Below, in pieces: positions 1 to 5,260 of a stretch of DNA of 5,260 nt. The position numbers were made by a program, and so were the translations under genes. The DNA lies in assembly GCA_021827225.1 (NCBI GenBank), contig JAKAXG010000369.1, positions 1 through 5,260 on the forward strand. Direction: 5' to 3'. The DNA is from Actinomycetes bacterium. GTDB taxonomy: Bacteria > Actinomycetota > Acidimicrobiia > Acidimicrobiales > Palsa-688. Below the pieces are notes generated by a model. The model was not told the DNA's origin. It did not search any database and saw only the letters and a list, made by a program, of their open reading frames with translations. The stretch's first letter is position 1. Each line of letters opens with the position of its first letter.

Positions 1-185
1 AAAAACGACGCATCCCCGAACGCAAACACCCCACCATCAGAAGCCACCAGCCAGTAACCCCGACCATCCGGCGTCGCCGCCATACCCACCACCGGCTCCG
101 CCAGACGCACCCCACCCGTCGACCCGAAAAACGACGCATCCCCGAACGCAAACACCCCACCATCAGAAGCCACCAGCCAGTAACC
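1..185 (-). repeat. 126-base tandem repeat in gene 1, with a 59-base perfect copy
   Basis: Bases 1-59 are identical to bases 127-185, an offset of 126 bases or 42 codons. On the minus strand each copy encodes the core [20 protein letters not shown]. The tract begins at the window edge, so the copy number is unknown. Its codons mostly end in T or G (5 of 61 end in C), unlike the rest of the gene. A more diverged unit with ordinary codon use lies at about 186-311 and encodes a version containing VRSFGEQSAGSLTG. The function is unknown; the strand-turn-strand look and the regular 42-residue length would suit beta-propeller blades or another solenoid, but that is inference. Confidence 0.95.
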
Positions 186-1580
186 GCCGCCGTCGGGGGT
201 GGCGGCCGCCCCGACGATGGGGGCGGCCAGGGCGGTGCCGGTGAGGGACCCCGCCGACTGCTCGCCGAAGCTGCGGACCGACCCACCGGCGGTGACGATC
301 CGGTAGCGGGCCGGCGAGCCTGGCCCGGCGGCGGATCCGGTAGGGGTCGGAGCGGGAGGGGCGGCGGCGCCGCCTCCGGCGGGTGTGCCGACAGTCGTGC
401 CGCCGGACGTGCCCCCGGACGGGGCACCGCCACCCCCCGCCCCGGAGGAGGTACCCCCGGTCGTGCCCCCCGACGTGCCGCCGGTCAGGCCTGTCGCCCC
501 GGCCGCCGCCCGGGCGGCCAGGTGGGCCTGGAGGCCGGCGCCGAAGGCGGTCGGCGTGCCCGAGTAGGAGCTGATCAGCGAGGGAAAACCGGTGCAGCTG
601 GCGGTGTCCCACGCCCATCCCAGGTAGGACACCCCGTGGGCGTCGGCCCAGTCCATGTAGGAGTCGATGAAGCTCTGCCCGCAGTCGTTCTCCCCCAGCT
701 CGCCGGTGACCAGCGGCACCCTGGCCGCCACCGGGGCGTACTGGGAGTCCCAGCACGACACGTCGGTGCAGGAGCCGAAGTTGTAGACGTGCACCGACGC
801 CACCAGCTGGTCAGCCGGGTCGACCGGCTCGTTGGCCAGCCACCCGGACAGGTCGCCGGCCCACCCCAGGCCGGCCACCATCACCGGCTGGGTGGCGCCG
901 GTGGAGCGGACGGCGTCGATGAGGCTCTGCATTCCGGCCGCCTGCCAGCCGGCGCTGGTGGTGCAGCCGTTCAACCAGCACGACCAGGAGATGTCGTGCG
1001 GCTCGTTGTACAGGTCGAACACCACCCCGGGGTCGGACCTGAAGGCGGTGGCGACGGAGGTCCAGAACGCCGGTGAGTGGTCGGCGTCGGCCATGACCTG
1101 CTGGCCGCTGGCCAGCGTGGAGCCGGGAGCGTTCCAGTGCAGGTCCAGGATGGCGACCATCCCTTGGGCGTGCAGCTCGGAGACGTAGTTCTCGATGGCG
1201 GCCTGGTAGTTGGCTCCGGAGTACTGGGCGTCGACCCCGTTGATGCCCAACCAGCAGTCCTCGTTGAGCGGGACCCGCACGGCGTTGATGTGCCAGCTGG
1301 CCATGGCCGCCACCGAGGCGGCGTCCGAGGGCCCGTCGAACAGGCCCCAGCCCTCCGAACAGGCGTACTCGGTGCCGGAGCGGTCGACCCCCAGCAGCTG
1401 GATGGGCGCACCCGCCTGGTCGACCAGCTGGTTGCCGACCACCCGCACCGAGACCGCCGGCGCCGCCGCCGCCGCTCCGGGAGATCCCGGGACGACCCCG
1501 CTGAAGGCGGCCGCCGCCAGGCCGGTTGCCGCCAGGACCACAGCCGCCGCCAGGCGCGGCCCGAACATCCGCTTCCGCAC
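1..1580 (-). CDS. Secreted GH5 cellulase-like glycoside hydrolase with C-terminal 42-residue repeats (3' end outside window)
   Basis: This is probably an exported endoglucanase-type enzyme cleaving beta-1,4-glucan or a related polysaccharide outside the cell. The frame stays open for 526 codons and leaves the window without a stop. Residues 1-42 form a signal peptide (RKR, an Ala/Val-rich core, then Ala-rich cleavage sites). Residues 45-355 match GH5: R102 in VRVPL, H148 in LDLHW, N192-E193 in YNEPH (acid/base), H264 and Y266 in VHVYN, E294 in VTGEL (nucleophile), and W322/W324 in WAWD. The roughly 100-residue gap between the two glutamates and at least eight cysteines suit a secreted TIM barrel. 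A Gly/Ser/Thr/Pro linker (356-423) leads to one degenerate and then near-identical 42-residue repeats. The start is uncertain: GTG at 1580 gives the basic n-region, ATG at 1568 is an alternative, and neither has a strong Shine-Dalgarno. Family assignment is firm; the substrate is inferred. Confidence 0.9.
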   Translation of the reverse strand, partial: MRKRMFGPRLAAAVVLAATGLAAAAFSGVVPGSPGAAAAAPAVSVRVVGNQLVDQAGAPIQLLGVDRSGTEYACSEGWGLFDGPSDAASVAAMASWHINAVRVPLNEDCWLGINGVDAQYSGANYQAAIENYVSELHAQGMVAILDLHWNAPGSTLASGQQVMADADHSPAFWTSVATAFRSDPGVVFDLYNEPHDISWSCWLNGCTTSAGWQAAGMQSLIDAVRSTGATQPVMVAGLGWAGDLSGWLANEPVDPADQLVASVHVYNFGSCTDVSCWDSQYAPVAARVPLVTGELGENDCGQSFIDSYMDWADAHGVSYLGWAWDTASCTGFPSLISSYSGTPTAFGAGLQAHLAARAAAGATGLTGGTSGGTTGGTSSGAGGGGAPSGGTSGGTTVGTPAGGGAAAPPAPTPTGSAAGPGSPARYRIVTAGGSVRSFGEQSAGSLTGTALAAPIVGAAATPDGGGYWLVASDGGVFAFGDASFFGSTGGVRLAEPVVGMAATPDGRGYWLVASDGGVFAFGDASF

Positions 1581-1649
1581 CCAGGTGATATCGGCCGGGA
1601 TTGCGCCGCGCTCAAGTCGCAGCTCGCCACGTCCGTTAGCCGGCTGCCC

Positions 1650-1988
1650 TCAGGTGCCGGGCCGGCCGTCCCGGTCCACTCGACCGTCCGGGTCCCGCAG
1701 AAGGGATCCGCAGTTGGGGCAGGTGATGGTCGCCACCCGGTCCAGGCCCAGGGGCGGCAGCCGGGAAGCCGGCTCTTCGTCGTGGGGGTTGCTCGGATCC
1801 GGGCGGGGGGAGCGAACCTCGACCCGCCGGTCCTTCTCGTGCAGCTCGCAGAGACGGGAGAGGGATCTCTCGGACAAATGTCCAGCCTTGGCGAACCACG
1901 TCAGTTGACGTAATTCGTGGTCTTCTGCGAGCGACAGGCCCGGCGATTCGGCCGCTGGGCCGTCATCGGGAGTCAGTTGCGGTGCCAT
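1650..1988 (-). CDS. Hypothetical 112-residue protein with a single CPNCG knuckle
   Basis: I do not recognise this family. The N-terminal third is acidic (LTPDDGPAAESPG). The middle (about 20-58) is charged and probably helical, with C47 in LCELHEKDRR. A Pro/Asp/Arg-rich low-complexity stretch follows, and the C-terminus carries TITCPNCGSLL with C90 and C93. That is half of a zinc ribbon; no second CxxC pair exists, so metal binding would need a dimer, a partner, or the nearby Cys/His. There is no signal peptide, so it is probably cytoplasmic. The start is well supported: ATG at 1988 lies just after a perfect AAGGAGGTG. The same frame stays open far upstream, but that part is antisense to the PRC-barrel gene and lacks independent support. 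It is divergent from gene 3 and 69 bases upstream of the cellulase on the same strand, so co-transcription with the cellulase is possible but unproven. Confidence 0.75.
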   Translation of the reverse strand: MAPQLTPDDGPAAESPGLSLAEDHELRQLTWFAKAGHLSERSLSRLCELHEKDRRVEVRSPRPDPSNPHDEEPASRLPPLGLDRVATITCPNCGSLLRDPDGRVDRDGRPGT

Positions 1989-1992
1989 CTTC

Positions 1993-2001
1993 CACCTCCT
2001 T
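1993..2001 (-). promoter_or_regulatory. Strong ribosome binding site of the CPNCG protein gene
   Basis: The minus strand reads AAGGAGGTG followed by GAAG and ATG at 1988. This nearly full match to the 16S anti-Shine-Dalgarno fixes the start of the 112-residue protein, as opposed to the much longer frame that remains open upstream. Confidence 0.85.
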
Positions 2002-2095
2002 CTGCGGAGTATCGGTCCCCGCTCGGCGACCTTGACGTCGCCGGCGGAACAGGCTTTCGGCCGTGGTCGCCCGGCCCGGTCGTCCGTACGCTCGC

Positions 2096-2115
2096 ATCGG
2101 GTCCGATCCGGGTCC
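2096..2115. promoter_or_regulatory. Possible operator: inverted and direct repeats ahead of the PRC-barrel gene
   Basis: Bases 2096-2107 read ATCGG-GT-CCGAT, a perfect inverted repeat with 5-base arms. Overlapping it, CGGGTCC occurs at 2098-2104 and again at 2109-2115, an 11-base (one helical turn) spacing. It lies 18 to 37 bases before the ATG of gene 3, inside the 144-base gap shared with divergent gene 2. No clear -35/-10 pair is visible in that gap. In such GC-rich DNA short repeats arise by chance, so the site is only a candidate. Confidence 0.25.
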
Positions 2116-2122
2116 CGACGAT

Positions 2123-2128
2123 GGAGGT
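2123..2128 (+). promoter_or_regulatory. Ribosome binding site deciding the PRC-barrel start
   Basis: GGAGGT sits 4 bases before ATG 2133 and 7 before GTG 2136. It overlaps the first in-frame ATG (2121), which has no purine-rich site of its own, and so favours a start at 2133 or 2136. Confidence 0.65.
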
Positions 2129-2132
2129 CGAC

Positions 2133-2735
2133 ATGGTGTCCACCAGACAGTTCACGGTCGGAACCGGAGTGGCGTGCACCGACGGGGCGTGCGGCCAGGT
2201 GGTGCGGGTGGTGGTCGACCCCATCGACGACGAGGTGACCCACCTGGTGGTCGAACCCGAGCACCGCCAGGGCGTGGGCCGACTGGTCCCGCTGGATCTG
2301 GTCGAGGTCAACGGCTCCGCCGGCATCCGGCTGCGCTGCCCCCTCGCCGAGTTCGAGCGCCTGGACCCCGCCGAGGAGACGCGGTTCCTGCCCGGCAGCG
2401 AGGGACACGGCCCCTACACCGCCGAGCAGGTTCTGCTGTGGCCGTATTTCGGCGGCAACACCACCGTTCCGGTGACCGCCGAGATGCTGCCGGCCGGCGA
2501 GGTAACCATCCGCCGCGGCGAGGAGGTCCATGCCAGCGACGGCCCGATCGGCCTGGTCGAGGGTCTGGTGATCGACACCGCCACCCACCACGTCACCCAC
2601 GTACTGCTCCAGGAGGGCCACCTCTGGGGCCGGAAGGAGGTGGCCGTGCCCATCGGGGCGGTGGCGTCGGTCAGCGACGGCGCCGTTCGCCTCTCGTTGA
2701 GCCGGCGCGACATCGAGCGGCTACCGCCGCGGTAG
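2133..2735 (+). CDS. PRC-barrel protein with two tandem PRC-like domains
   Basis: The protein has 200 residues and no signal peptide or membrane segment. It looks like an internal duplication. Domain 1 (about 6-78) contains ACTDGACGQVVRVVVDP, VTHLVVEP and LVPLDLVE, ending in IRLRCPLAEFERLDP. Domain 2 (about 130-198) contains VHASDGPIGLVEGLVID, VTHVLLQEG and VAVPIGAVASV, ending in VRLSLSRRDIERLPP. The order (G.v..v.vd, then vthlvv, then vPl) is typical of PRC-barrels, small beta-barrels found in photosynthetic reaction centre H subunits, RimM and many actinobacterial stress-associated proteins. The middle segment (85-125, with YTAEQVLLWPYFGG) resembles the linker of other actinobacterial two-PRC proteins. 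Its role is unknown; protein or RNA binding is the usual guess. The frame opens upstream at 1917, but that part runs antisense to the start of gene 2, and the Shine-Dalgarno at 2123 favours 2133. It ends 3 bases from the stop of convergent gene 4. Confidence 0.88.
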   Translation: MVSTRQFTVGTGVACTDGACGQVVRVVVDPIDDEVTHLVVEPEHRQGVGRLVPLDLVEVNGSAGIRLRCPLAEFERLDPAEETRFLPGSEGHGPYTAEQVLLWPYFGGNTTVPVTAEMLPAGEVTIRRGEEVHASDGPIGLVEGLVIDTATHHVTHVLLQEGHLWGRKEVAVPIGAVASVSDGAVRLSLSRRDIERLPPR

Positions 2736-2738
2736 CTG

Positions 2739-3275
2739 TCAGCCGCCGGGGTGCAGCAGGAACATCCGCGGTGATCGGCCACCGGTCCGTCCGAGGTAGG
2801 CCTGGTAGCCCGGGTACACCGCCACGAACCGGGGCCACAGCCGCTGCCAGGTCGCCTCGTCGGCCAGTTCGGCCCGCACGGCCATCCGTACCGGTCCGAT
2901 CTCGATCTCGGCGTCGGGCCGGGCCATCAGGTTGGCGGTCCACCCCGGATGGAAGTGCTGGCCGAAGTTGGTCCCGACGACGGCGAAGTCGTCGCCGTCC
3001 CGGACGTAGAGCAGCGGCGACACCCGGGCCTTGCCGGTACGGCGACCGACCGTCGAGAGCAGGAGGACCGGCAGACCGTAGACCCGTGATCCCCACCGTC
3101 CCTGCGACCGTCTGAGGAGCCAGGGGTCGATGACGGGTCCCACCCGCCGGTAGAACGAGGCGAAGCCCCGGGTGGGAGCCACCGGTTGCAGTATCCGGTT
3201 CACCACCGTGACCGAGCGGGTCGCCTCGAACTCCTGCACCCGTCGCAGAAGCTCGTCGGTCGAACGGTCAGTCAC
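2739..3275 (-). CDS. Nitroreductase/deazaflavin-dependent oxidoreductase, DUF385 (Ddn-like)
   Basis: This 178-residue protein belongs to the split-barrel family of Mycobacterium Ddn, which uses reduced F420 to reduce quinones or nitro compounds. The family core is clear: LLLSTVGRRTGKARVSPLLY (71-90), then VRDGDDFAVVGTNFGQ (91-106), HPGWTANLMARPDAEIEIG (109-127) and YPGYQAYLGRT (154-164). The Gly-Arg-Arg-Thr-Gly-Lys loop corresponds to the segment that contacts the F420 phosphate and polyglutamate tail in known structures. The length is normal for the family, and the first 55 residues are the usual variable helical extension. The start is GTG at 3275, within the last codons of gene 5 (8-base overlap), with GAAGG just upstream, so translation is probably coupled to gene 5. 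The family is confident; cofactor (F420 rather than FMN) and substrate are inferred. Confidence 0.92.
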   Translation of the reverse strand: MTDRSTDELLRRVQEFEATRSVTVVNRILQPVAPTRGFASFYRRVGPVIDPWLLRRSQGRWGSRVYGLPVLLLSTVGRRTGKARVSPLLYVRDGDDFAVVGTNFGQHFHPGWTANLMARPDAEIEIGPVRMAVRAELADEATWQRLWPRFVAVYPGYQAYLGRTGGRSPRMFLLHPGG

Positions 3276-3648
3276 CCTTCAGCCCCACGACCTCGTGCTC
3301 CTCCGCCAGCATGACCGGGGACCGGGCGTGGTCGATGAAGCGGCGCTCGTCCTCGAGCAGGGCCGCTCCGGCCGCCCGGCCCTCCCGGCTGGACATGGCG
3401 GCGGCCAGCGATTCGAGGCTGTCGAACCACAGCTCGGCCAGGCCGTCGAAGGGCTCGGGGGCGTCGCGCGACGCCCGCAGGTCGCCGTGCATGGCATCGG
3501 GGAAGGTGTGGCTCTGGACGTACCGGCGGAGACCGAGGGCCTCGGCGTGGGCGCGCACCATCGGACCGTGTTCTTCCAGCCAGTACCGCTGGAACTCCTC
3601 CCGGCTCATGCCGGGGATCCTGCGCAGGGCGAAGACGATCTTGATCAC
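3268..3648 (-). CDS. EthD-domain protein (dimeric alpha/beta-barrel)
   Basis: This 126-residue protein matches the EthD family, small ferredoxin-like-fold proteins that dimerise. It takes its name from a protein required for ethyl tert-butyl ether degradation in Rhodococcus; other members act in polyketide or aromatic metabolism. Characteristic features are the opening MIKIVFALRRIPGMSREEF, then YWLEEHGPMV (22-31) with its conserved H27-G28-P29, and RRYVQSHTF (41-49). The acidic C-terminal half includes LAELWFDSLESL. The start is GTG at 3648, the only candidate after the in-frame stop at 3682-3684; its Shine-Dalgarno is weak. The stop lies inside the start region of gene 4 in GTGACTGA, so the two are probably one transcript. 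A joint job with the oxidoreductase in small-molecule turnover is plausible, but the substrate cannot be told from sequence. Confidence 0.9.
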   Translation of the reverse strand: MIKIVFALRRIPGMSREEFQRYWLEEHGPMVRAHAEALGLRRYVQSHTFPDAMHGDLRASRDAPEPFDGLAELWFDSLESLAAAMSSREGRAAGAALLEDERRFIDHARSPVMLAEEHEVVGLKGD

Positions 3649-3693
3649 CGCCGAACCATACGCCGCGGCCCGCTCCGGCGCTCAGCTGTTCGG

Positions 3694-4584
3694 TCAGAGG
3701 TCGAAGACGTAGACCCTCGTGGTGAGCACGCAGGGCGAGGGGGGCAGGACCTCGACGCGTACCTGCGCGGCGTGGTAGTCGATGCCCTCCGCCTCGAAGG
3801 TCCCCCGGCATTCGCTCTGCAGCGGGATGTGGGCCAGGACGGTGACGGTGAGGGCGCGGTCGGAGCCGGCCGGCGTGCCGGTCCCGAGGGCATGGTCGAG
3901 CTGGATCTGCAGGATGTCCTTGGCGGCGGCGCCGTCCGAGGAGCACAGCAGCACGGTGGGCGACTCGAAATCGCAGCCCTGCACGTTGTCCACCGGGGTG
4001 GGCAGCTCGATGTAGCCGGCGAGCGGGAGGTCCTTGCCGGCGCTGGCCGCCGGGACGGCGGCGTTCAGCAGCGGAGCGGGGAACACCAGCAGCCGGTTCA
4101 TGGTCCCCCACTCCCCCGAGACCAGCCAGTTGCCGTCGGGGCTGATCGCCGCGAACGAGTTGTTGTAGGCCTCACCGCTCACCAGTTGGTGCACGAAGTC
4201 GTAGTGCTGGCCCGCCGGCGTGGTGACCTCGAACATCTTGGCTCTGGCGGTGTCCGGCCCCTGGTAGGCGTCGAAGAGGTAGTCCCGGGCGCCGCCGGGA
4301 TGCCCGCCGGCACCGGGATCGCCGATGTGGTCCCATCCCTTGAACAGCAGCCGCAGCGGGATCGACAGGTCCCCCCGGTAGACCACCGAGCTCGCGCCGC
4401 CCGGCCAGGTGAGCGTGGCCAGGCCCTGGCCGGAGGTGAGCGTCGGGCGCAGGTAGCTCCCGGCCAGGGTGACGGACTGGGCCCCCGCCGGGCCGGCCGG
4501 TACGAGCAGCGCCAGCACCAGCCCCAACGGGCCCACCGCCACAGCCGCACGGCGCAGCATCCTGGCCACACGAGAACACACCAC
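3694..4584 (-). CDS. Secreted protein of unknown function
   Basis: I do not recognise a named family. The 296-residue protein begins with a classic signal peptide: basic RMLRRAAV, a hydrophobic core to about residue 28, and an AGA|Q cleavage site at 35/36. The mature part is rich in beta-type segments, including [52 protein letters not shown] and RLLVFPAPL. The [12 protein letters not shown] stretch resembles a beta-propeller blade, but no regular repeat is seen. The mature chain has four cysteines (in QGCDF, LLCSS, SECRG and SPCVL), enough for two disulfides. There is no LPxTG motif, C-terminal anchor or obvious catalytic motif. The start is GTG at 4584, with GGAGGTG 7 bases upstream; ATG at 4560 would also leave a signal peptide but lacks a site. 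It precedes gene 5 by 45 bases on the same strand, so it may head that transcript. It is divergent from gene 7. Confidence 0.85.
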   Translation of the reverse strand: MVCSRVARMLRRAAVAVGPLGLVLALLVPAGPAGAQSVTLAGSYLRPTLTSGQGLATLTWPGGASSVVYRGDLSIPLRLLFKGWDHIGDPGAGGHPGGARDYLFDAYQGPDTARAKMFEVTTPAGQHYDFVHQLVSGEAYNNSFAAISPDGNWLVSGEWGTMNRLLVFPAPLLNAAVPAASAGKDLPLAGYIELPTPVDNVQGCDFESPTVLLCSSDGAAAKDILQIQLDHALGTGTPAGSDRALTVTVLAHIPLQSECRGTFEAEGIDYHAAQVRVEVLPPSPCVLTTRVYVFDL

Positions 4585-4591
4585 GACCCCT

Positions 4592-4598
4592 CACCTCC
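4592..4598 (-). promoter_or_regulatory. Ribosome binding site of the secreted unknown gene
   Basis: The minus strand reads GGAGGTG, 7 bases before GTG 4584, within a longer G-rich purine run. Its spacing is optimal for GTG 4584 and poor for ATG 4560. Confidence 0.75.
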
Positions 4599-4633
4599 AC
4601 CACCCCGCGTCAGGAAGCCAAGTCTGGGCAGCG

Positions 4634-4648
4634 ACCGGGGTCCCCGGT
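4634..4648. promoter_or_regulatory. Perfect 15-base palindrome, candidate operator
   Basis: ACCGGGG-T-CCCCGGT is a perfect inverted repeat with 7-base arms and a single central base. It lies in the 160-base gap between divergent genes 6 and 7, about 50 bases before the gene 6 start and 97 before the gene 7 start. No T-run follows on either strand, and a one-base loop cannot form a hairpin terminator, so a site for a dimeric regulator is the better reading. The regulator is unknown. Confidence 0.4.
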
Positions 4649-4685
4649 AGGGCTGTTGGTCACAGACCGGACCGGCGGCAGATGC

Positions 4686-4710
4686 GACCGGATCGTCAAC
4701 TGACCGGATC
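4686..4710 (+). repeat. Paired GACCGGATC direct repeats upstream of gene 7
   Basis: GACCGGATC occurs at 4686-4694 and 4702-4710, 16 bases apart. A variant, GACCGGACC, lies at 4665-4673, and the palindrome is preceded by another GACCGG at 4633. Four GACCGG words in about 75 bases suggests an array of binding sites, although GC-rich composition raises the chance rate. Confidence 0.35.
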
Positions 4711-4726
4711 CCGACCGTCACCGCCC

Positions 4727-4733
4727 GAGGAGA
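4727..4733 (+). promoter_or_regulatory. Ribosome binding site of the repeat protein gene
   Basis: GAGGAGA lies 11 bases before ATG 4745, slightly longer than the usual spacing. The spacer includes the 8-base palindrome AAACGTTT (4734-4741), the only AT-rich spot in this gap. Confidence 0.6.
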
Positions 4734-4744
4734 AAACGTTTCCC

Positions 4745-5260
4745 ATGTGGCGAGATACAGCAAGAAGGTACGGAGCAGCCGCCGCGGGTCTGACTCTGGC
4801 GGGGTCCCTGGCCGTGGCCGTCGGATCGGAGACCGGCGGCGCGCCGGCGGAGGCCCAGAGCGCTACGACGTCGTGCCCGACACAGTTCGACAACCAGAGC
4901 CCGGTGGTGGGCATCGCCCAGGCCGCCGGCGGCGGGTACTGGGAGGTGGACCAGAACGGCGAGGTGGGCGCCGTCGGCGGAGCCCCGTGCTACGGGTCGG
5001 CCCCTGCGCACCTGAACCAGCCGATCGTCGGCATGGCCGCCACCCCCAACGGCGGCGGGTACTGGCTGGTCGCCGCCGATGGCGGGGTGTTCGCCTTCGG
5101 CAATGCCCGCTTCTACGGGTCGACCGGCGGCCTTCACCTGAATCAGCCGGTCGTGGGCATGGCCGCCACCCCCAACGGCGGCGGGTACTGGCTGGTCGCC
5201 GCCGACGGCGGGGTGTTCGCCTTCGGCAACGCCCGCTTCTACGGGTCGACCGGCGACATG
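4745..5260 (+). CDS. Secreted 42-residue-repeat protein (3' end outside window)
   Basis: 172 codons are visible and the frame is open at the window end. Residues 1-37 form a signal peptide: basic [10 protein letters not shown], an Ala/Gly/Leu/Val core and AEA|Q cleavage at 37/38. The adjacent arginines hint at the Tat route, but the full motif is absent. A short linker ([12 protein letters not shown]) is followed by a degenerate first repeat (about residues 54-93, 40 long), then repeats of 42 residues built on [20 protein letters not shown] and [14 protein letters not shown]44 and C82 occur only in the linker and the degenerate unit and could form a disulfide capping the array. Similar repeats follow the cellulase domain of gene 1, but no enzyme domain is seen here so far; one could lie beyond the window. 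Extracellular binding or a structural surface role is inference. ATG 4745 is chosen for GAGGAGA upstream. Confidence 0.85.
   Translation, partial: MWRDTARRYGAAAAGLTLAGSLAVAVGSETGGAPAEAQSATTSCPTQFDNQSPVVGIAQAAGGGYWEVDQNGEVGAVGGAPCYGSAPAHLNQPIVGMAATPNGGGYWLVAADGGVFAFGNARFYGSTGGLHLNQPVVGMAATPNGGGYWLVAADGGVFAFGNARFYGSTGDM
4904..5260 (+). repeat. 126-base tandem repeats in gene 7
   Basis: A degenerate 120-base unit (4904-5023) is followed by 126-base units in phase at 5012 and 5138 (counted from the CTG-AAY-CAG-CCG boundary). The two full copies share a 50-base identical run (5030-5079 with 5156-5205) and otherwise differ mostly at third codon positions. Of the 42 codons in the first full unit, 28 end in C, in keeping with neighbouring genes and unlike the related repeats at 1-185. 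The array continues past the window. Confidence 0.93.

Noticed and set aside
1..185. CRISPR-like array, because of the exact repeat
   Set aside because: The repeat period is 126 bases with conserved coding content between copies; it encodes protein repeats in an open frame, not spacers.
163..756. 197-codon minus-strand frame within the cellulase gene
   Set aside because: Arg/Gly/His-rich translation; the GH5 frame on the same strand holds all the catalytic motifs and is unbroken.
971..1630. 219-codon minus-strand frame over the start of the cellulase gene
   Set aside because: Ser/Arg/Trp/Pro-rich shadow translation, out of frame with the GH5 motifs.
2032..2037. TTGACG as a -35 box for gene 3
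   Set aside because: No acceptable -10 hexamer lies 16-18 bases downstream.
1917..2132. N-terminal extension of the PRC-barrel protein
   Set aside because: It overlaps the gene 2 start and its ribosome binding site, has no domain character, and lacks a Shine-Dalgarno, whereas GGAGGT precedes 2133.
1989..2621. Upstream extension of the 112-residue protein to 323 residues
   Set aside because: The extension is antisense to the PRC-barrel gene and His/Asp/Arg-rich; the perfect Shine-Dalgarno at 1993-2001 marks the true start at 1988.
3645..3659. Four-codon mini-frame (ATG GTT CGG CGG TGA) ending in the GTG start of the EthD gene
   Set aside because: The overlap is suggestive of a leader, but it has no ribosome binding site and so short a frame is expected by chance.
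3172..4650. 492-codon open frame on the plus strand, antisense to genes 4-6
   Set aside because: Its product is low-complexity (Gly/Arg/Val/His-rich) with no domain. It is the expected shadow of GC-rich codons on the opposite strand, where three convincing genes lie.
4656..4684. TTGGTC followed after 17 bases by CAGATG as a sigma-70-type promoter for gene 7
   Set aside because: The -10 hexamer matches the consensus at only two positions; too weak to call.

Overview
The window is very GC-rich, and most codons end in C or G. Its proteins point to a high-GC Actinomycetota genome. The best guess is an acidimicrobial lineage (class Acidimicrobiia): the 42-residue [21 protein letters not shown] repeats at both ends are, as I recall, common in secreted proteins of that group, and a Ddn-like deazaflavin (F420) oxidoreductase fits the same phylum. 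This placement is inferred from motifs; no database search was possible.

Layout. Seven protein genes fill almost the whole window, and two of them run off the ends. From the left: (1) minus strand, 1-1580, a secreted family-5 glycoside hydrolase (cellulase-like) with a Gly/Ser/Thr/Pro linker and C-terminal 42-residue repeats, cut by the window start; (2) minus strand, 1650-1988, a 112-residue protein of unknown function with one CPNCG knuckle; (3) plus strand, 2133-2735, a two-domain PRC-barrel protein divergent from gene 2; (4) minus strand, 2739-3275, a DUF385/Ddn-type oxidoreductase; (5) minus strand, 3268-3648, an EthD-domain protein whose end overlaps the start of gene 4 by 8 bases; (6) minus strand, 3694-4584, a secreted protein of unknown function; (7) plus strand, 4745 to the window end, a secreted protein made, as far as visible, of the same 42-residue repeats as gene 1. 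No stretch without a gene exceeds 160 bases, and I see no RNA gene, CRISPR array or insertion sequence.

How the genes relate. Genes 5 and 4 look translationally coupled and may form a small cytoplasmic redox or catabolic unit, with gene 6 possibly transcribed ahead of them. Genes 6 and 7 are divergent across 160 bases holding a perfect 15-base palindrome and several GACCGG words. Genes 2 and 3 are divergent across 144 bases. Genes 1, 6 and 7 all carry export signals, so much of the window encodes extracellular or surface proteins.

The most notable signal is in gene 1. Its distal repeats contain a 59-base perfect direct repeat at 126-base period, and codon choice changes abruptly where that identity ends (base 185/186): 5 of 61 codons end in C on the repeat side, against 30 of 42 just before. 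The related repeats in gene 7 keep the ordinary C-ending codons. This suggests recombination or import of the repeat tract, or an assembly chimera. I found no evidence for a wholly new multi-gene system.
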